In this document: piece after piece, positions 35,701 to 46,671 of the stretch
How the letters are laid out: the number at the start of each line of letters is the position of its first letter
How positions within the stretch are numbered: position 1 is the first letter of the stretch
Source: Annona cherimola
Lineage: Eukaryota; Streptophyta; Magnoliopsida; Magnoliales; Annonaceae
DNA: 64,000 nt
Assembly: GCA_030490835.1 (NCBI GenBank)
Contig: CM059971.1
Span: 28,141,817 to 28,205,816, forward strand
Direction of reading: 5' to 3'
Translations under genes and position numbers: made by a program
The notes under the pieces: model-generated
What the model was told of the DNA's origin: nothing
Databases searched by the model: none
What the model saw: only the letters and a program-made list of their open reading frames with translations

Positions 35701-36203
35701 ATTTGATCTTGTGGAATAATCTTCTTTCTCCCGTATATGTCTTGAGTAACCACTATCCATGAATCACATGCTGCTGACCTTTGCTTTAAGACATACCTGT
35801 AAAAATAAAATTAGATAGAGCTTATCTCTTTGGTACCCATTTTATTAGTCCATTTGGGTTAGTAAGCCATTGGAGTCTACGTTGTTTTATTTTGGAAGAC
35901 ATAAATCTAATGCTCTTTGGTACCCAAACCAAATTTGCACTATAGTTATATAATTTCTTTATTTTATACTGATAAATCTTGTGGCCCATTTTATTACAAA
36001 AATTGCATGCCCCTGGAAGTCTTGGAGTGGGAATCCATGTCGTGAATGGTTCTTAAATTGGTCCAAGCAACATGATTCATTTTTGGTTTAGAATAGATGA
36101 GCTTTGTTTGGTTTTTAACAGTCCTTAGAATATTAGATTTACTATATTCTTCTTTCTCAAATGTAGAATAACCAAGTCCTCTTTTGTTGTTTTGGGCGGT
36201 CAT
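32727..36203 (-). pseudogene. Copia pol: protease, integrase, RT, RNase H (broken)
   Basis: Domains appear in Ty1/copia order along the minus strand. Protease: 'MDSGYSRHIRE' near 35755-35720 keeps the D-S-G active site. Gag-pre-integrase: 'CHKRLGHINISN' near 35402-35367. Integrase core: 'LLHIDLYGSS' (first Asp), 'FIRSDHGGEY' (second Asp) and, after a one-base frameshift, 'QNRIVERKNK' (Glu). RT: 'FQMDMKSAFLNGYLNEEVYV' near 33935-33876 and an intact 'IYVDDIIFGDT' (YVDD) near 33680. RNase H/C-terminus: 'YDNTSSICLIKNP', 'SRTKYIDVRHHFI' and 'QIADIFSKPL' to the stop at 32727. Catalytic motifs survive, but stops and frameshifts split the polyprotein into about eight pieces, so it cannot make a working enzyme set. 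Confidence 0.9.
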
Positions 36204-36244
36204 ATTTAGGAATATTTTTACACTTTCTCCTGAATTAGAGAACT

Positions 36245-37678
36245 TTACAATGATTCATTTAATGACTTAATTTCTTTCTTCAGTCTTTCCACTTCATTTG
36301 TTAAAATATTCTTCTCATTCGTTATGTGATCAACCTTTTCAGATGGCTTTTCATTCACAATAATTATTGAGTCACATTGTCTTTTCTTTATTGTGAATTT
36401 ATTTTTCAGTTTCTTTATTTCATCATACAATGAATCATATATTTGTTGTAGTTCCTCTAATTTATCACATTTGAGACACTAATTTGTAGAAGAAAAAATA
36501 AACTAAGTATTTAATTTAGAAGTTACCTCTTTACTGCTTGTGCAGTTTGTTGAGGTGGTTTGTCCTTCTAAGGTTTTTGTTACAGCAAGGCAGAAAATTT
36601 GTTTCCTTCCTTCATCTTTGCCAATCAACATATCCTATCACAGTTTGTAGCTTCATTGTCTTCATTCAATGAGCTGCTTATTGTGGATGTTTCCTCATTT
36701 ACATGCATTCCCTTTTCTTTAGCTTTCAGAATTTTTTGGTTTCGTTTTGGTCTTTCTTTTCTCGCCGTTCCTTTGTCTTATTTTCTTCTGATGTGGGGCA
36801 TTGAGCTTGTATATGTCTCATTCATCCACACTAGTAGCACTTAGTTATCTCCTTCTTTTTCTCCTTTTTGTTTCTCTCATTGAATCCTTTAAAATTCTTT
36901 ACCTTTCTCATAAATTTTCTGAATCTTCGAGTGAGTAGAGCAATCTCTTCATCCTCATTTTGAGAAGATGAAGTAGACTCATCTGAGTTTGCTGTAGCCC
37001 TCAAAGCGATTGCTCTTTTGCTTTTGCGCTACTCCTCATTTCTTCTCTTTATCAACTCATGTGACATAAGTGAGCTGATGAGATCTTTCAGCCTTAGGCT
37101 GTTCAGATCTTTTGCTTCTTCAATAGCCGTGATCTTTGGAGTCCACGACTTGGGTAGAGCCCTTCAAATCTTCATGACCTGCTTAATTTCAGAAATTGCT
37201 TTCCTGAGACCTTTTAATGCATTTGTAATCTTTGAAAATCTAGTAAATATTTTAGATATGTTTTCGGTCTCAAGCATTTTAAAACTTCCTAACTCTCCAA
37301 TCAAAATATTTCTTCTTGTCCCTTGGGCTTGAAAAGTTTTCTCATAAATAGATGTTAATGTATCCCATATTTCTTTAATGGTTTGACATGAGGATACTCT
37401 AGCATATTCAAAAGCGGTAAAAGCACAAAAGAGGGAGTTCATGGCTTTGGCGTTGCTTTTTACGGTTCTGACCTCCTCCTTAGATCATGCGGAGGTTCTT
37501 TCATTAATTGGTAATACAACACCATCTTGGATTGTAATCCAAGAGTCTATGTCTGTGGCCATGATAAGTTATTTTTTCTCAACTTCTAGTAACCAAATTT
37601 ACTTCCATCAAAAAGTGGTGGCCTTGTGAATGATTAGCCTTCAGCAAATGCGGGGGTGGAAGTTGGTTGGCATGCCAT
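36245..37678 (-). pseudogene. Copia gag with coiled-coil tail (broken)
   Basis: A possible start ATG lies at 37678-37676, 35 bases after the primer-binding site. Early sequence reads 'TRPPLFDGSKFGY', followed by 'LNSLFCAF'-type sequence ('AKAMNSLFCAFTAFEYARVS') and 'EIWDTLTSIYEKT', 'ISKIFTRFSKITNALKGL' and 'SLRLKDLISSLMSHEL', which together match the SIRE-type gag. The zinc knuckle near 36843-36790 keeps C..C....H....C spacing but contains stops. The tail at 36430-36245 is a heptad-rich coiled coil ('LKNKFTIKKRQ', 'EVERLKKEIKSLNESL'), typical of SIRE gag. Confidence 0.85.
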
Positions 37679-37712
37679 TGATAAGATCTCTTTGGTTTAA
37701 ACTCAAAGACTT

Positions 37713-37724
37713 GCTCTAATACCA
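37713..37724 (-). other. Primer-binding site (tRNA-Met type)
   Basis: On the minus strand TGGTATTAGAGC follows the 5' LTR after a 2-base gap. It differs by one base from TGGTATCAGAGC, the usual site complementary to the 3' end of plant initiator tRNA-Met in copia elements. This fixes the LTR boundary at 37727. Confidence 0.9.
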
Positions 37725-37726
37725 TT

Positions 37727-39266
37727 TGTTGGTCCCTAGTTTATGATGGTTACCTAAGAGGGGAGGGGTAAATTGGGTATTTTAAAATTCTTTGCTAAAC
37801 AGAAATTTTTCCTTTTGTAGATTAATCCCCTCAATGAAACAATCAGTAAGATGGAGAGAAATAAAGCAATAAAAAATAAGTAATCATGCCACTTCAAGAG
37901 ATAGAGATTTATAGTGGTTTGGGCAACCTCTCCTACTCCACCCTTTCAAGCACACATCAGTTGTGGCTTGGGTTTCACTATTGTATTTTTAATACAACTT
38001 AGAGCAATAGCTCTCTTCTAGATTCTAGCTCTAGGGGGCTTGTACAATGTCAACATATCACTCTAGTCACACACTACTTTGCCTTCACTTGGTTTCGATC
38101 TCCAATATCAAACCAAGTGGAAAAAACAAATAATTAATGAATAAAAAAGATCTACACATTACAAATTTGTGTAAGCAGTTTTAAGCACATAGAAGAACTT
38201 GTGGAAGTAGTAGATGATTGAGCAATGCAACTTTCAGCATTTTTCAAGCGCTGTTCTTCTTCAAACTTCTTATAGATCATTTTAAATACAAGAGAAAGTG
38301 GAAGGTGAGCTCGTCCAATATTTTTCCAACTACATTTACGTTCACTTGATGCTTCTGATATAATGAAAAGTAAATTTGAACGTTTGGTGGTAGGTGGGGT
38401 GCATTAAATACTCAAACATTTGAATTTTTTCAACCGTTATGAACCAAGTCGCATTTGGAGTTGACTTGGCATGCGACTTCATTCAAGTCATAGGGTGGAG
38501 TCGACTTTGGGTGCGACTTCACCCAAGTTGTAGGTTGGAGTTGACTTCGGGTGCGACTTCGGTCTTCGACTTCCAACTCGAGTTCCAAGTTCAGGTCGAC
38601 TTGGTCTCGGAATTGACCCAAGTCGCAAATGGAGTGGACTTTCGATGCGACTTCACCAGCCGTAGATCATTTTGGAACTTCAAGGTCTTACAAGTTATCT
38701 CTATGTTGTGTATATCCCCTTTCTTTTCTTGATCTTCATTAGATGTCTTTGACATGTAATGTTTTGCTGAAGTTGAACAATATCCACATCTTGTGAGAAT
38801 TTCTTCCTTGTGATCTTGATTCAAGATTGCTATTTTTTCTCGGTTTAGTTGTTCAACCTTTAACAAGACACTTTTGAAACATTATAAGGTAGCCATATAC
38901 TCAAGTCGCAGGCTCGGGTCGACTTGGACTTCGACTTTATCCAAGTCGTATACTCAAGTACTTCACCTAAGTCGCATGATGGAGTCGACATGGAAAGCGA
39001 TTTGACTATGAGATCTCGAAGTCTTCAGCAAGGTCATGCCCAAGTTGCATTTAGAGTTGACTTGAGTTTGTGACTTCACCTAAGTCGCAAGTAGAATCAA
39101 CTTGGACTGCGACTTCACCTGTCTCCGAGTCCCAATTTCAGCTCTGACATTTTTATGTCATTTGAAGTTAATTCTAGAGTTGACTTGGGGTTGCGACTTG
39201 ACCTTCTATCTTTTGAATCTTGAATTTTTAAACCTTTGCAACACCTAACAACCTCATTAGTACTTA
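37727..39266 (-). mobile_element. 5' LTR of the copia element, outer end missing
   Basis: It aligns along its whole length with the 3' LTR at 25810-27412, with about one difference in ten bases and an indel of about 16 bp near 38059. The last 68 bp (equivalent to 27413-27480) are absent. The sequence changes at 39266/39267 directly into LINE reverse transcriptase, showing a deletion across the junction. The GTCGAC array is at about 38445-39200. Confidence 0.9.
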
Positions 39267-40892
39267 TTGATATTGCCAAGGCCTATAATTGAATGGAATG
39301 AGACCATCTTAGACACAAGATAGAAGCAATGGATTTTAGCAATGTTCGGATAAACTGGATAATGAGCTACTTGATGCCTATAGCATATTTGATTAATCTA
39401 AATGGATATAAAATGAAGTACTTTCGCCTCCACAAAGGATTGAGACATGTTGACCCGCTTTCTCCATACTTTTTTTATTTGCATTGAAAGGGTTATCACT
39501 CTTATCTCTAATACACATTACTAAAGGAAACTTCATAAGTTGAAATCTACCTCATAGACCAACTCTTTCCCACCTTTTTTTACAGACAATACTTTCACGT
39601 TCCTCAGAACTAAAAGCAGGAAATTAATTACATGGTTGATCTCCTAAGACAATATAGTTTGTGCTCTAGATAAGCAGCTAACATGAACAAAATTGCCTTA
39701 CATTTTAGCTCCAACATTAGTCTAGATATTAGAATTGATATTGTAGCCATGCTTGGCTCTTCCAATTAAGAAATTCAACATTATTTATGGCTACCGGCAT
39801 TGCTAGGAGCACATGTTTAAAGCATGAAGGAATGCATATAGTAGAAAATCCAAGGTGGGAAAGACAGACTTCTCTCTTGGGGTGCAAAAGAGATTCAATT
39901 AAAGCAATGACACAAACAATGTCCACTTACACCATGAGCATCTTCCTTATCTATCAAGAAATATAGATTTCTTATGTTGCACTACATTAAAAGCAAAGTA
40001 CTTCCACCACGGTGACATATGGGCTTGTAAGGAGAAGACTTTAGATTCCTTCACATGGCGAGGTATCCTCAAAGCAAGAGACATGGTCTTTTAAGACCAT
40101 CGTTAGAGGATTGGGAATGAGTAGCGGGTGTCTTTTTTCAATGATAAATGACTCGATATACAATTGCATCAAACTTATCCTTTACCTACCCCTATCTCAG
40201 ATAATGTTAAGGTCAATTTTTTTATCTATGAATAAACCAATCAATGGAAGACGATATTGATTTTGGTAGTAGTGGCTCAAGTGGATTAGAATGTAGTAAA
40301 CACTGTTCCATCGCCGACTAGGGAAGAGGACAATAGTTGGTTTTGAGAGTATGAACTAGATGGTGTTACACTGCTCCATCACCGACTAGTCAGCTTATTG
40401 ACTTTTGATGAATTTGGCTGGGCATCAATTAGGTGCTACAGAGGATGGAAATACATACGATCATGTAGTTTATAAATCCATTTAGAAAACCACTCTCCCA
40501 AGTAAAGTGACCATATTTGGCTGGAGACTTTTCAAGGATGTCCTGCCAACATTGCCAAATCTCAATCGATGCGGAATTCCAATTGAACCTTTTTGTTTGA
40601 AAGTAGTTAAAGACATCAGTCATTTATTTGTTTGGTGTGACATGATTCAACAGGCAAGACGACGCACATTCATTAGTTATTGCTGCACATGGGATGAAAT
40701 GAATGCTGTGCAGGGGAGATTTTGAAGCTGTTCATTGTTACAAAGGGGTTTGATGCTCTTGTCTTTTTCCTTCTTTCTTGTTGGTGGGCATGGAACCTAA
40801 TGAACTAGCTTCATGAGGAGGGAACCAAACCTTTCTTCTAAGAAATTAATGATTTGTGTATAAACTATTGGGAGAAGCTGTTGAGTTATTTT
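39267..40892 (+). pseudogene. Old LINE, piece 4: reverse transcriptase and zf-RVT
   Basis: The piece opens inside the RT palm: 'DIAKAYN' (39267-39289) followed by a stop and 'MEWDHLRHKIEAMDFSN', then 'GLRHVDPLSPYFF' near 39440. The catalytic FADD box is degenerate, 'FTDNTFTF' near 39579. Further on are 'PRWERQTSLL' and 'MTQTMSTYTMSIFLIYQE' (RT thumb, about 39849-39967). The zf-RVT domain reads 'MTIFGWRLFKDVLPTLPNLN' (40507-40566). Stops and frameshifts abound. It is cut at about 40892 by an unclassified insert. Confidence 0.8.
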
Positions 40893-42222
40893 TATATTAT
40901 GTCTTATGAATGATTTTTGGATGAGAATATGAATGACTATGATGTTTTGAGACAAATATTATTTGGTTTAGTCCAATTATGTGCAAACACTCATGATTTG
41001 ATGTTGTTTATGCAAGGTAGACAAAGTTTGGGTAAAATCAACGATAAAGATGATAATCAAAGATTCCAAGATGAAAAGTGGAGTTTAGGAGCAAAATTAA
41101 GATGCAATTTGAAAATAAAATAGCTTGGAAAATGGTTTAAAATGTATCAAGAAAGTTATGACATGGTTCGGAGAATGTTAGCAAAATAACTCAAAATTTT
41201 GAAGAAAATTGTAAGGACAAAAGGCCCAAGCTTGGTCTCGCATGGTTCAAACCATGTGGGCACTTAGTTGCATAATTCCAAGCACAATGCAGACTGCTTC
41301 CTCAAGTTTTCCTTAGAGCTTTATATAAACGCTAGTGAACATTCTAAGACATCTTAGAATATACTTTGAGCTTGGGTTGATGTCTAGGTGTGAAAGAAGG
41401 TGAAAAATATGAGGCAAAAAGAGAGACGACAAGTTGCTTGAAATTTTCAAGACACCACTGAAGCTTCTAACTAATAAGATTTTCTTTTCTTCTTTTTTAA
41501 TTTAATTGTTGTGTTTGTGATGGATTCTAGATACAATATTATTTTGTGTTCGAATTTTATTATAAACATGCTAGGCTAAAACTTTAATCTAAGATTTAAG
41601 ATGTAGTATGCGTATAATGTAGTGGACATTATGATTTTAATTTATTTATGAAAGATATTGTATGTTAATTTAATATTTTATAAATTTAGTGCTTCTTTGG
41701 TGTTTGAGCTTACACTTTGGCAATGATTTTCATGTATTAGGTAAAAGAATTGAGAAGTGAAAGTCTAACATACGATAATTTAGACATTAATCCTGGAAAT
41801 CTAGGCCATGAGAATAAGCATGATGACCTTGAGGAATTTTATGAACTACTACAAAACTTAATGGATTCTAATTGACTTGATCCTATGAGAATAGATGGGT
41901 AAGAAGATTAGGATTACCGTTTGTAGGTTTCAAGAAAAGGTAAGGTTTAGCTTTTATGTAACACATAATATCCAAACTAAATAAGAGTACCATGTATCCG
42001 TTGCAGAAGATGTATGTGAAACTCTAAATCTTAGGGGCTTTCGTCCTATAATTTCTAATCCTCGTTCTATATTCTCAAGATATTCTTTTTTGTTTTTCTA
42101 TTTATTTTTTTATTCTCATCTTAATCACTCATGTTGGATATAAGTGTTTAAATTCAACATCTTAAGTCCCAAATTTCTTATGATATCCATATTTTAAATA
42201 CTACAATTCACGATCCATGCAC
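40893..42222. mobile_element. Unclassified ~1.33-kb insert in the LINE
   Basis: The LINE alignment stops after 'actattgggagaagctgttg' and resumes at 'gcggaagaaattgaacagca'; both flanks correspond to the same stretch of LINE ORF2, so the DNA between was inserted. It contains a TATA-like 'tttatataaacgc' (41321-41333) and the phrase 'gatggattctagatac'. No long inverted termini or coding domains are visible. An LTR-like or SINE/LINE origin is possible. The 68-aa frame at 40917-41123 matches nothing I know. Confidence 0.5.
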
Positions 42223-42878
42223 TTGCGGAAGAAATTGAACAGCAACATCAAAGAGCAAAAAACTTCATGGGATCAAGTATGTTGAATCACTAATTGGTGG
42301 CTAGACGGACAAAATCGGGTGCATGAAAATTCAAGATCAATGTGGATGGAATAAGGAAAGTACATACAACAACTATATGAGATTTGTTACTATCATAAGA
42401 GATTTAAGAGGCTATTTTATTGCAATCAAGTGATGGAACAAGGTGCATGTAACCGATCCACTGTTCATGGAAGCCATAGCCTTATGCTTGTGAGCTAAAT
42501 GGGGTATGGAAATTTACTTAAAGTCGACAAAGTTGGAATTAGATTCATTAATTCTCATTGATTTTTTTAAAAAATGAATGACTCATCCTGTCTTCTACAG
42601 GGACATTTCTAACAAAGATCAAATCCTTTATTTCCACTTTGTCCTACCTCCCCTTTCACTATATCATGCACTTGGGTAATTGCATAGCCTACACTCATGA
42701 TGATTTTGCATCTTGTAATCTTTTCTTTAATTAGGCATGGTGGGGTAACCCGCCACCCTTTTATTTAGGAAATTTTTTGCCAATAAAATATAATGGTAGT
42801 TCTATCCCTTCTCCCTTTGACCTTTTTGAAAATTAGATGTTGTTGGGATTGAAATTGCCCATACTTTTCATAAAAAAA
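42223..42878 (+). pseudogene. Old LINE, piece 5: RNase H and A-tail
   Basis: Reading gives 'WTDKIGCMKIQDQCGWNKES', 'RFVTIIRDLRGYFIAIK', 'DPLFMEAIALCL' and 'LELDSLILIDF', which follow the plant LINE RNase H of the intact-looking copy at 58223-58771 residue by residue, with stops. It ends in 'cttttcat' plus an A-run (42872-42878), the same terminus as the other LINEs here. Confidence 0.75.
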
Positions 42879-42884
42879 TGGCTA

Positions 42885-43560
42885 AAATATTCCTATATTT
42901 AAAAATCTAAATTAAATATATACATATCTCTAAAATTGGTAAAACTTGGCTTATAGAATAAGGAGACATTTGGTTATCACTAAAACTATTCAAACCAAAA
43001 TTTTTCACTATCTACAACTATTTTAGTTTTTAATCTTTTTTATATTTTTTTATACAAATATCCTATTTTTTAATTATTTCTACATAACTACACATACAAC
43101 TAACTTATTTATTTTAAGTTTATTCTCATTACTCTTGTATTTAAAAATTTAAATTAAATATATAAATATCTCCAGAACTAGTAAACTTGGTTTATAGATT
43201 AAAGGGGAACTTGGTAATCACTAAAACTATTCAAAATTTTTTTTTCACTATCTACAATTGCTCTATTTTTAATTATTTTTTATATTTTTTTATACAATTA
43301 CCTTACTTTTCAATCATTTTCACATAACTACCAATACAACTAATCTATCTATTTTAACTTTCTTTCTTTACTCCTAATTATTATCCCTATCATAGCATAT
43401 TATCTCTATTATTTTAAAAACTTTTGTACAAAAAATTTTCATTTAAAAGTGTTATCGCTTTCCAAATACACCATAAATATACATAGATTAACAATTATAT
43501 AAAAAATATTTTTAAAAAATGAAAAATATATTTTTGATACCAGCCTAAAATGACCTCATT
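42885..43560. repeat. Family F element split by tandem family X MITEs
   Basis: The outer parts (42885-42959 and about 43482-43560) form one family F-like foldback copy ('aattggtaaaacttggctta'; 'atacatagattaacaattat'). Inside lies a family X repeat whose ends 'ggagacatttgg' and 'ccaaatacacca' are inverted and flanked by TAA on both sides, a 3-bp target duplication as in Tourist/PIF-Harbinger MITEs. A 242-bp block covering part of both (42896-43137) is tandemly repeated at 43138-43379. Confidence 0.55.
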
Positions 43561-44404
43561 TCATAACAACATGAAATGATTAGGCCTATTTATGATAAGA
43601 GTACTATAACTAAAGTTTATATGTAAGAATGATAATTTTTTGCAAATAAAGATAATAATATTTAACACGTATATAGTTATGGGCCCGCATTGGAGAACAA
43701 AGGAAGACAAGGAGACTACTCCAAATGACAAAAAGAATTATGATACTCTGGTGTTTGGATGTTTCTAATGTCACTTGAGCAAAGTTACTGGAATAAGTTA
43801 GGGCGGCTAAAAGATAAATTCCATTTGTTAGAAAAGAAAAATGCTTGTGTTATCCAAATCATGTAAAATTTGAGTCTACAACCCCCATTAAGGAAGATCG
43901 CGATTATTATAACCAATATCTTATATTTTTATTTTTATTTTGTTTAACATCATTTGTTTAATTAACATGATACCAAAATTAATTAATTTCAATAATTTTT
44001 CAGAGTCATACTTCTTATATATAATCATGTGTAAATTATTGAAAATGCTTAGATTTATTAATAAATTTTTATGCTAAATATAAGACTAGAAAATTGATGT
44101 ATATGTAATTAATTTATTATGTCAATTTTATACATTTTTAAGATAAGGCTTATGCACATTGCTGACTTGGATGAAATATTGTTTCTTAGTTGAATGAAAA
44201 ACAACTTAGTTTTCTAAAAAAATTTCACATTTCCAATGTACAACAAAGTTACCACTTCTTTATTCAATTTTCTCATCTCATTTTCATCTTATTTCCCATT
44301 CCATCCTAATTGTTAACAGGAGCTAATTTAAAATATGATTGTATTTCATGATTCATTTAGAAATAATTATAGACAAAGTTAAATTTTCTAATTGATTTAT
44401 CCAG
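43561..44404. other. AT-rich region, nothing recognised
   Basis: No gene is seen. 43680-43880 is somewhat less AT-rich, without an ORF of note. Confidence 0.3.
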
Positions 44405-44905
44405 TACCCTTTCGGAGTTCAAGTTTTCTCTTTTGGAGATACACAAAACTACACTTTTTATGTGATTTTCTCTCTTAACTACAAATTACCCCACTTTTCT
44501 ATTATCATCTTTACATTTTAATTATTTATTTATGTCTTTCCATACAACTTGTCTATCTATCGCTACTAAGCCTCTGGCACAATGTAAAGCGTGAGAGTTG
44601 AATGCCCATAGGTTGCACGTTCAATCTTTCCTCTCCTAGGGTGGACCGAAGGAAATTTTACATGTTCCCCCTAGTGGTGGCCTATTGGTGGAGGTATTTT
44701 ACACAGATTCCTTTTAGTGTTAGGGTGTTTTAGGAAAATTTCCCACTATATGAGGATTATGGATTTACTTTATTGCAATATGAGTTATCATGATGTATAA
44801 ATACAAATTTCAAAAAACTTACCAATCTATCTTATCTTGATTCTCTTCACTCATTGTAATTATCCTAATCATATCAAGGTATTTTATCACTTTTTCAAAA
44901 ATTTT
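44405..44905 (-). repeat. Family X MITE-like repeat interrupted by a SINE-like sequence
   Basis: 44405-44562 and 44818-44905 together make one minus-oriented family X copy ('ttaattatttatttatgtct...acaacttgtctatct' and 'aatctatcttatcttgattc...tcatatcaaggtattttatcac'). The interruption is the SINE candidate at 44563-44817. Confidence 0.45.
44563..44817 (+). repeat. tRNA-derived SINE candidate
   Basis: The head resembles a decayed tRNA: 'ctctggcacaatgtaaagcg' (44571-44590, A-box region) and about 30 bp later 'ggttgcacgttcaatc' (44611-44626), close to the GGTTCGANTCC B box. The body has 'cccctagtggtggcctattgg', and the 3' end is A-rich (caaatttcaaaaa). The flanks 'aacttgtctatct' and 'aacttaccaatctatct' resemble an imperfect target duplication. 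It interrupts a family X MITE. Confidence 0.5.
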
Positions 44906-45339
44906 CTCCACAAATGTTCCATTTTTTACATCTACCAATATGAACTCAACATTCATGTCCATTGAGAACCTCTATAATTTATTACATTAAAAAATATGAT
45001 TCTAAAGAACTCATGTTTTTGCACCAAGTATGAATTATACAAATCTGATTAAAATGATATAATACAAATATTTAAGGATAAGAATATGATTAATAACTTT
45101 TAAAGAAATGGTAAATTGAAGAGGGTACAAGTTGCAAGACAAGGGTCAGTTTAGAGAGATGCAAAAGAAAAAAAAATTCCTACTGGTTTCTACATTTTTA
45201 AATATACTTTGACATTTTAACTAACTACTCTCTTTCTATTAGTTCTACATTTCAATTATCTTTTCCTATATTTTATCTTTATTTTTAAGCACTTTTCTAA
45301 CCTCATGCTAAACATTACCAAATGTACCTTAAAGTAAGG
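44906..45339. other. AT-rich spacer, nothing recognised
   Basis: No gene or paired termini could be supported. Confidence 0.3.
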
Positions 45340-45488
45340 GGGTGCTTATTTACTCCTAAAATTTTTTTAATCTAAAAATTTTCATATTTCATATTGATTC
45401 TATTTTTTAATTGTTTCTTCATTTTTTCTATATAACTACCCTATTTTTTAATCATTTCTGCACAACTGCTTATACATCTAACGTATCC
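45340..45488 (-). repeat. Truncated family X MITE-like repeat
   Basis: The pattern 'gggggtgcttatttactcct', 'ttttctatataactacccta' and 'aatcatttctgcacaactgc' follows family X. The copy stops at the T-run (45489) that begins the next insertion. Confidence 0.45.
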
Positions 45489-45745
45489 TTTTTTTTTCAT
45501 AAGAGAAAGAGAAAATGGAAACAAACTCTATCCTAACTCCCTCTGGGAAAAAGTCGATTATATCTCATCATTTCTCCAATTTAACACACACTTAGGAAAA
45601 AAGGTGACGAGAAAATCAATAATTACCGCAACTAGAAAACAGAAAGAAGACAAGGCGACAAATTGCAAACAATTAGTACTTCTCCGAAGTCAGATAACTA
45701 AGGTGCTGCTAAAAAACAATTGATCTTTTGCAACAAGCTCAATTA
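45489..45745 (-). mobile_element. LINE 3'-tail-like fragment, minus strand
   Basis: On the minus strand the fragment ends 'cccagagggagttaggatag', 'agtttgtttcc', then 'ctcttatg' and an A-run (T-run at 45488-45499 on the plus strand). The LINE at 14770-15989 ends similarly ('tagggagttgggatagagta', 'ccttttcat', A-run). No coding portion is preserved. It could also be a different poly(A) retroposon. Confidence 0.4.
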
Positions 45746-45754
45746 TAAAATAAT

Positions 45755-45938
45755 GGATAATTTGCATATATGCCCACATAGTTTGACCAAAATTGCATAT
45801 ATACCCACGTAGTTTCATGAATTACATATTACTCCCATATAGTTTCATCAAAATTTCAGATAGTCCCCATGTTAACAGTTGTCGTCAAATGAGAGTAGTG
45901 GGATGTCTATGAATAATTTCATTTCCTAAAAGACCCTT
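45755..45938 (+). repeat. Left terminal inverted repeat of the Pack-MULE
   Basis: It pairs with 49541-49724 over its full length with moderate divergence. It holds three spaced copies of a 'catatatgcccacatagttt'-like phrase, giving the TIR an internal periodicity of about 40 bp. Similar single ends are found near 2385 and 61617. Confidence 0.85.
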
Positions 45939-46059
45939 GGAAACCACCTTTGCATGCTGTTATAACTCTTCTTCATCATGATCGGCCATAACCCATAAAA
46001 AAAATACCATTGTTGCTACAAAATTTAGCCATTATAGCAATGACTCCTTTGTAGCACCA

Positions 46060-46245
46060 GCAAAAGATCTCAGAGCTATCATGAACTTAGAGCTATCATG
46101 AACTTTGAAACCCAGTGTCTTGCTAAGGGCCTTCTCAGCTTGCTCCATCGCGATCACATTGGCGATCAGTAGCTTCAGCTACTTTGGTTCGAAGGAGGGG
46201 GCATCAGGAGCAAGGAGATGATCTGCTAGCTGCCTAAAACGAGGT
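46060..46245 (-). pseudogene. Coding-like fragment of unknown origin in the Pack-MULE
   Basis: One minus-strand frame reads 'RFRQLADHLLAPDAPSFEPK', a stop, then 'LKLLIANVIAMEQAEKALSK' and 'TLGFKVHDSSKF', and ends in a stop after 'GATKESLL'. Composition and GC level look exonic compared with the surrounding AT-rich DNA, so it may be a second captured host fragment. I do not recognise the protein. An 18-bp block (tcatgatagctctaagt-like) is tandemly duplicated within it. Confidence 0.35.
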
Positions 46246-46671
46246 TCTTCGTGTCTTCGCGAGGATCACTATTGTCGTAATTGGTTTTAAGTGAATTTTA
46301 GTAAAATACAATCATTTTAAGGACAGTGATTCTCTACGACATTTAGAGGTTTACATCCACATATTTTAATTGAGACTATAACAATAAATGGTTTAGATTT
46401 GCCTTTGGAACTGTTGTGGCCCAATCTCACAACCCGAGTTGCTATTATGGCTGTGCGACCATCTTGGTGCCTACAACATGTGTAGAGCACAACTTTCAAA
46501 ATTCTTAAAATTTGGGATTGCCCTAAGAGATTTTTGTCAATCGAATAGTAGGAGATTCCGGCGGTCTCTAATGGCAATAAAAAAATCTAATGGTAGGAAA
46601 AAGGAAAGTAGGAGGAAGAGGGAGGAAAAGCAGTAAAAGTGCTTCTCCCTCGTTTTGTTATTTGAGAGGAA

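Larger units (their letters stand above)
25810..39266 (-). mobile_element. SIRE-like Ty1/copia retrotransposon, minus strand, carrying a nested solo LTR
   Basis: On the minus strand the order is: 5' LTR (37727-39266, left edge lost), primer-binding site, gag, protease, integrase, reverse transcriptase, RNase H, an env-like extra ORF, polypurine tract and 3' LTR (25810-27480). This domain order (integrase before RT) is Ty1/copia, and the extra ORF after RNase H plus the long LTRs and coiled-coil gag point to the SIRE/Maximus lineage. All ORFs carry stops and frameshifts. The two LTRs differ visibly at roughly one base in ten plus indels, so the insertion is not recent. A gypsy-type solo LTR (28298-31355) sits in the env-like ORF. 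The element is inserted in the old LINE, and the right junction has lost 68 bp of LTR together with LINE sequence. Confidence 0.9.
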
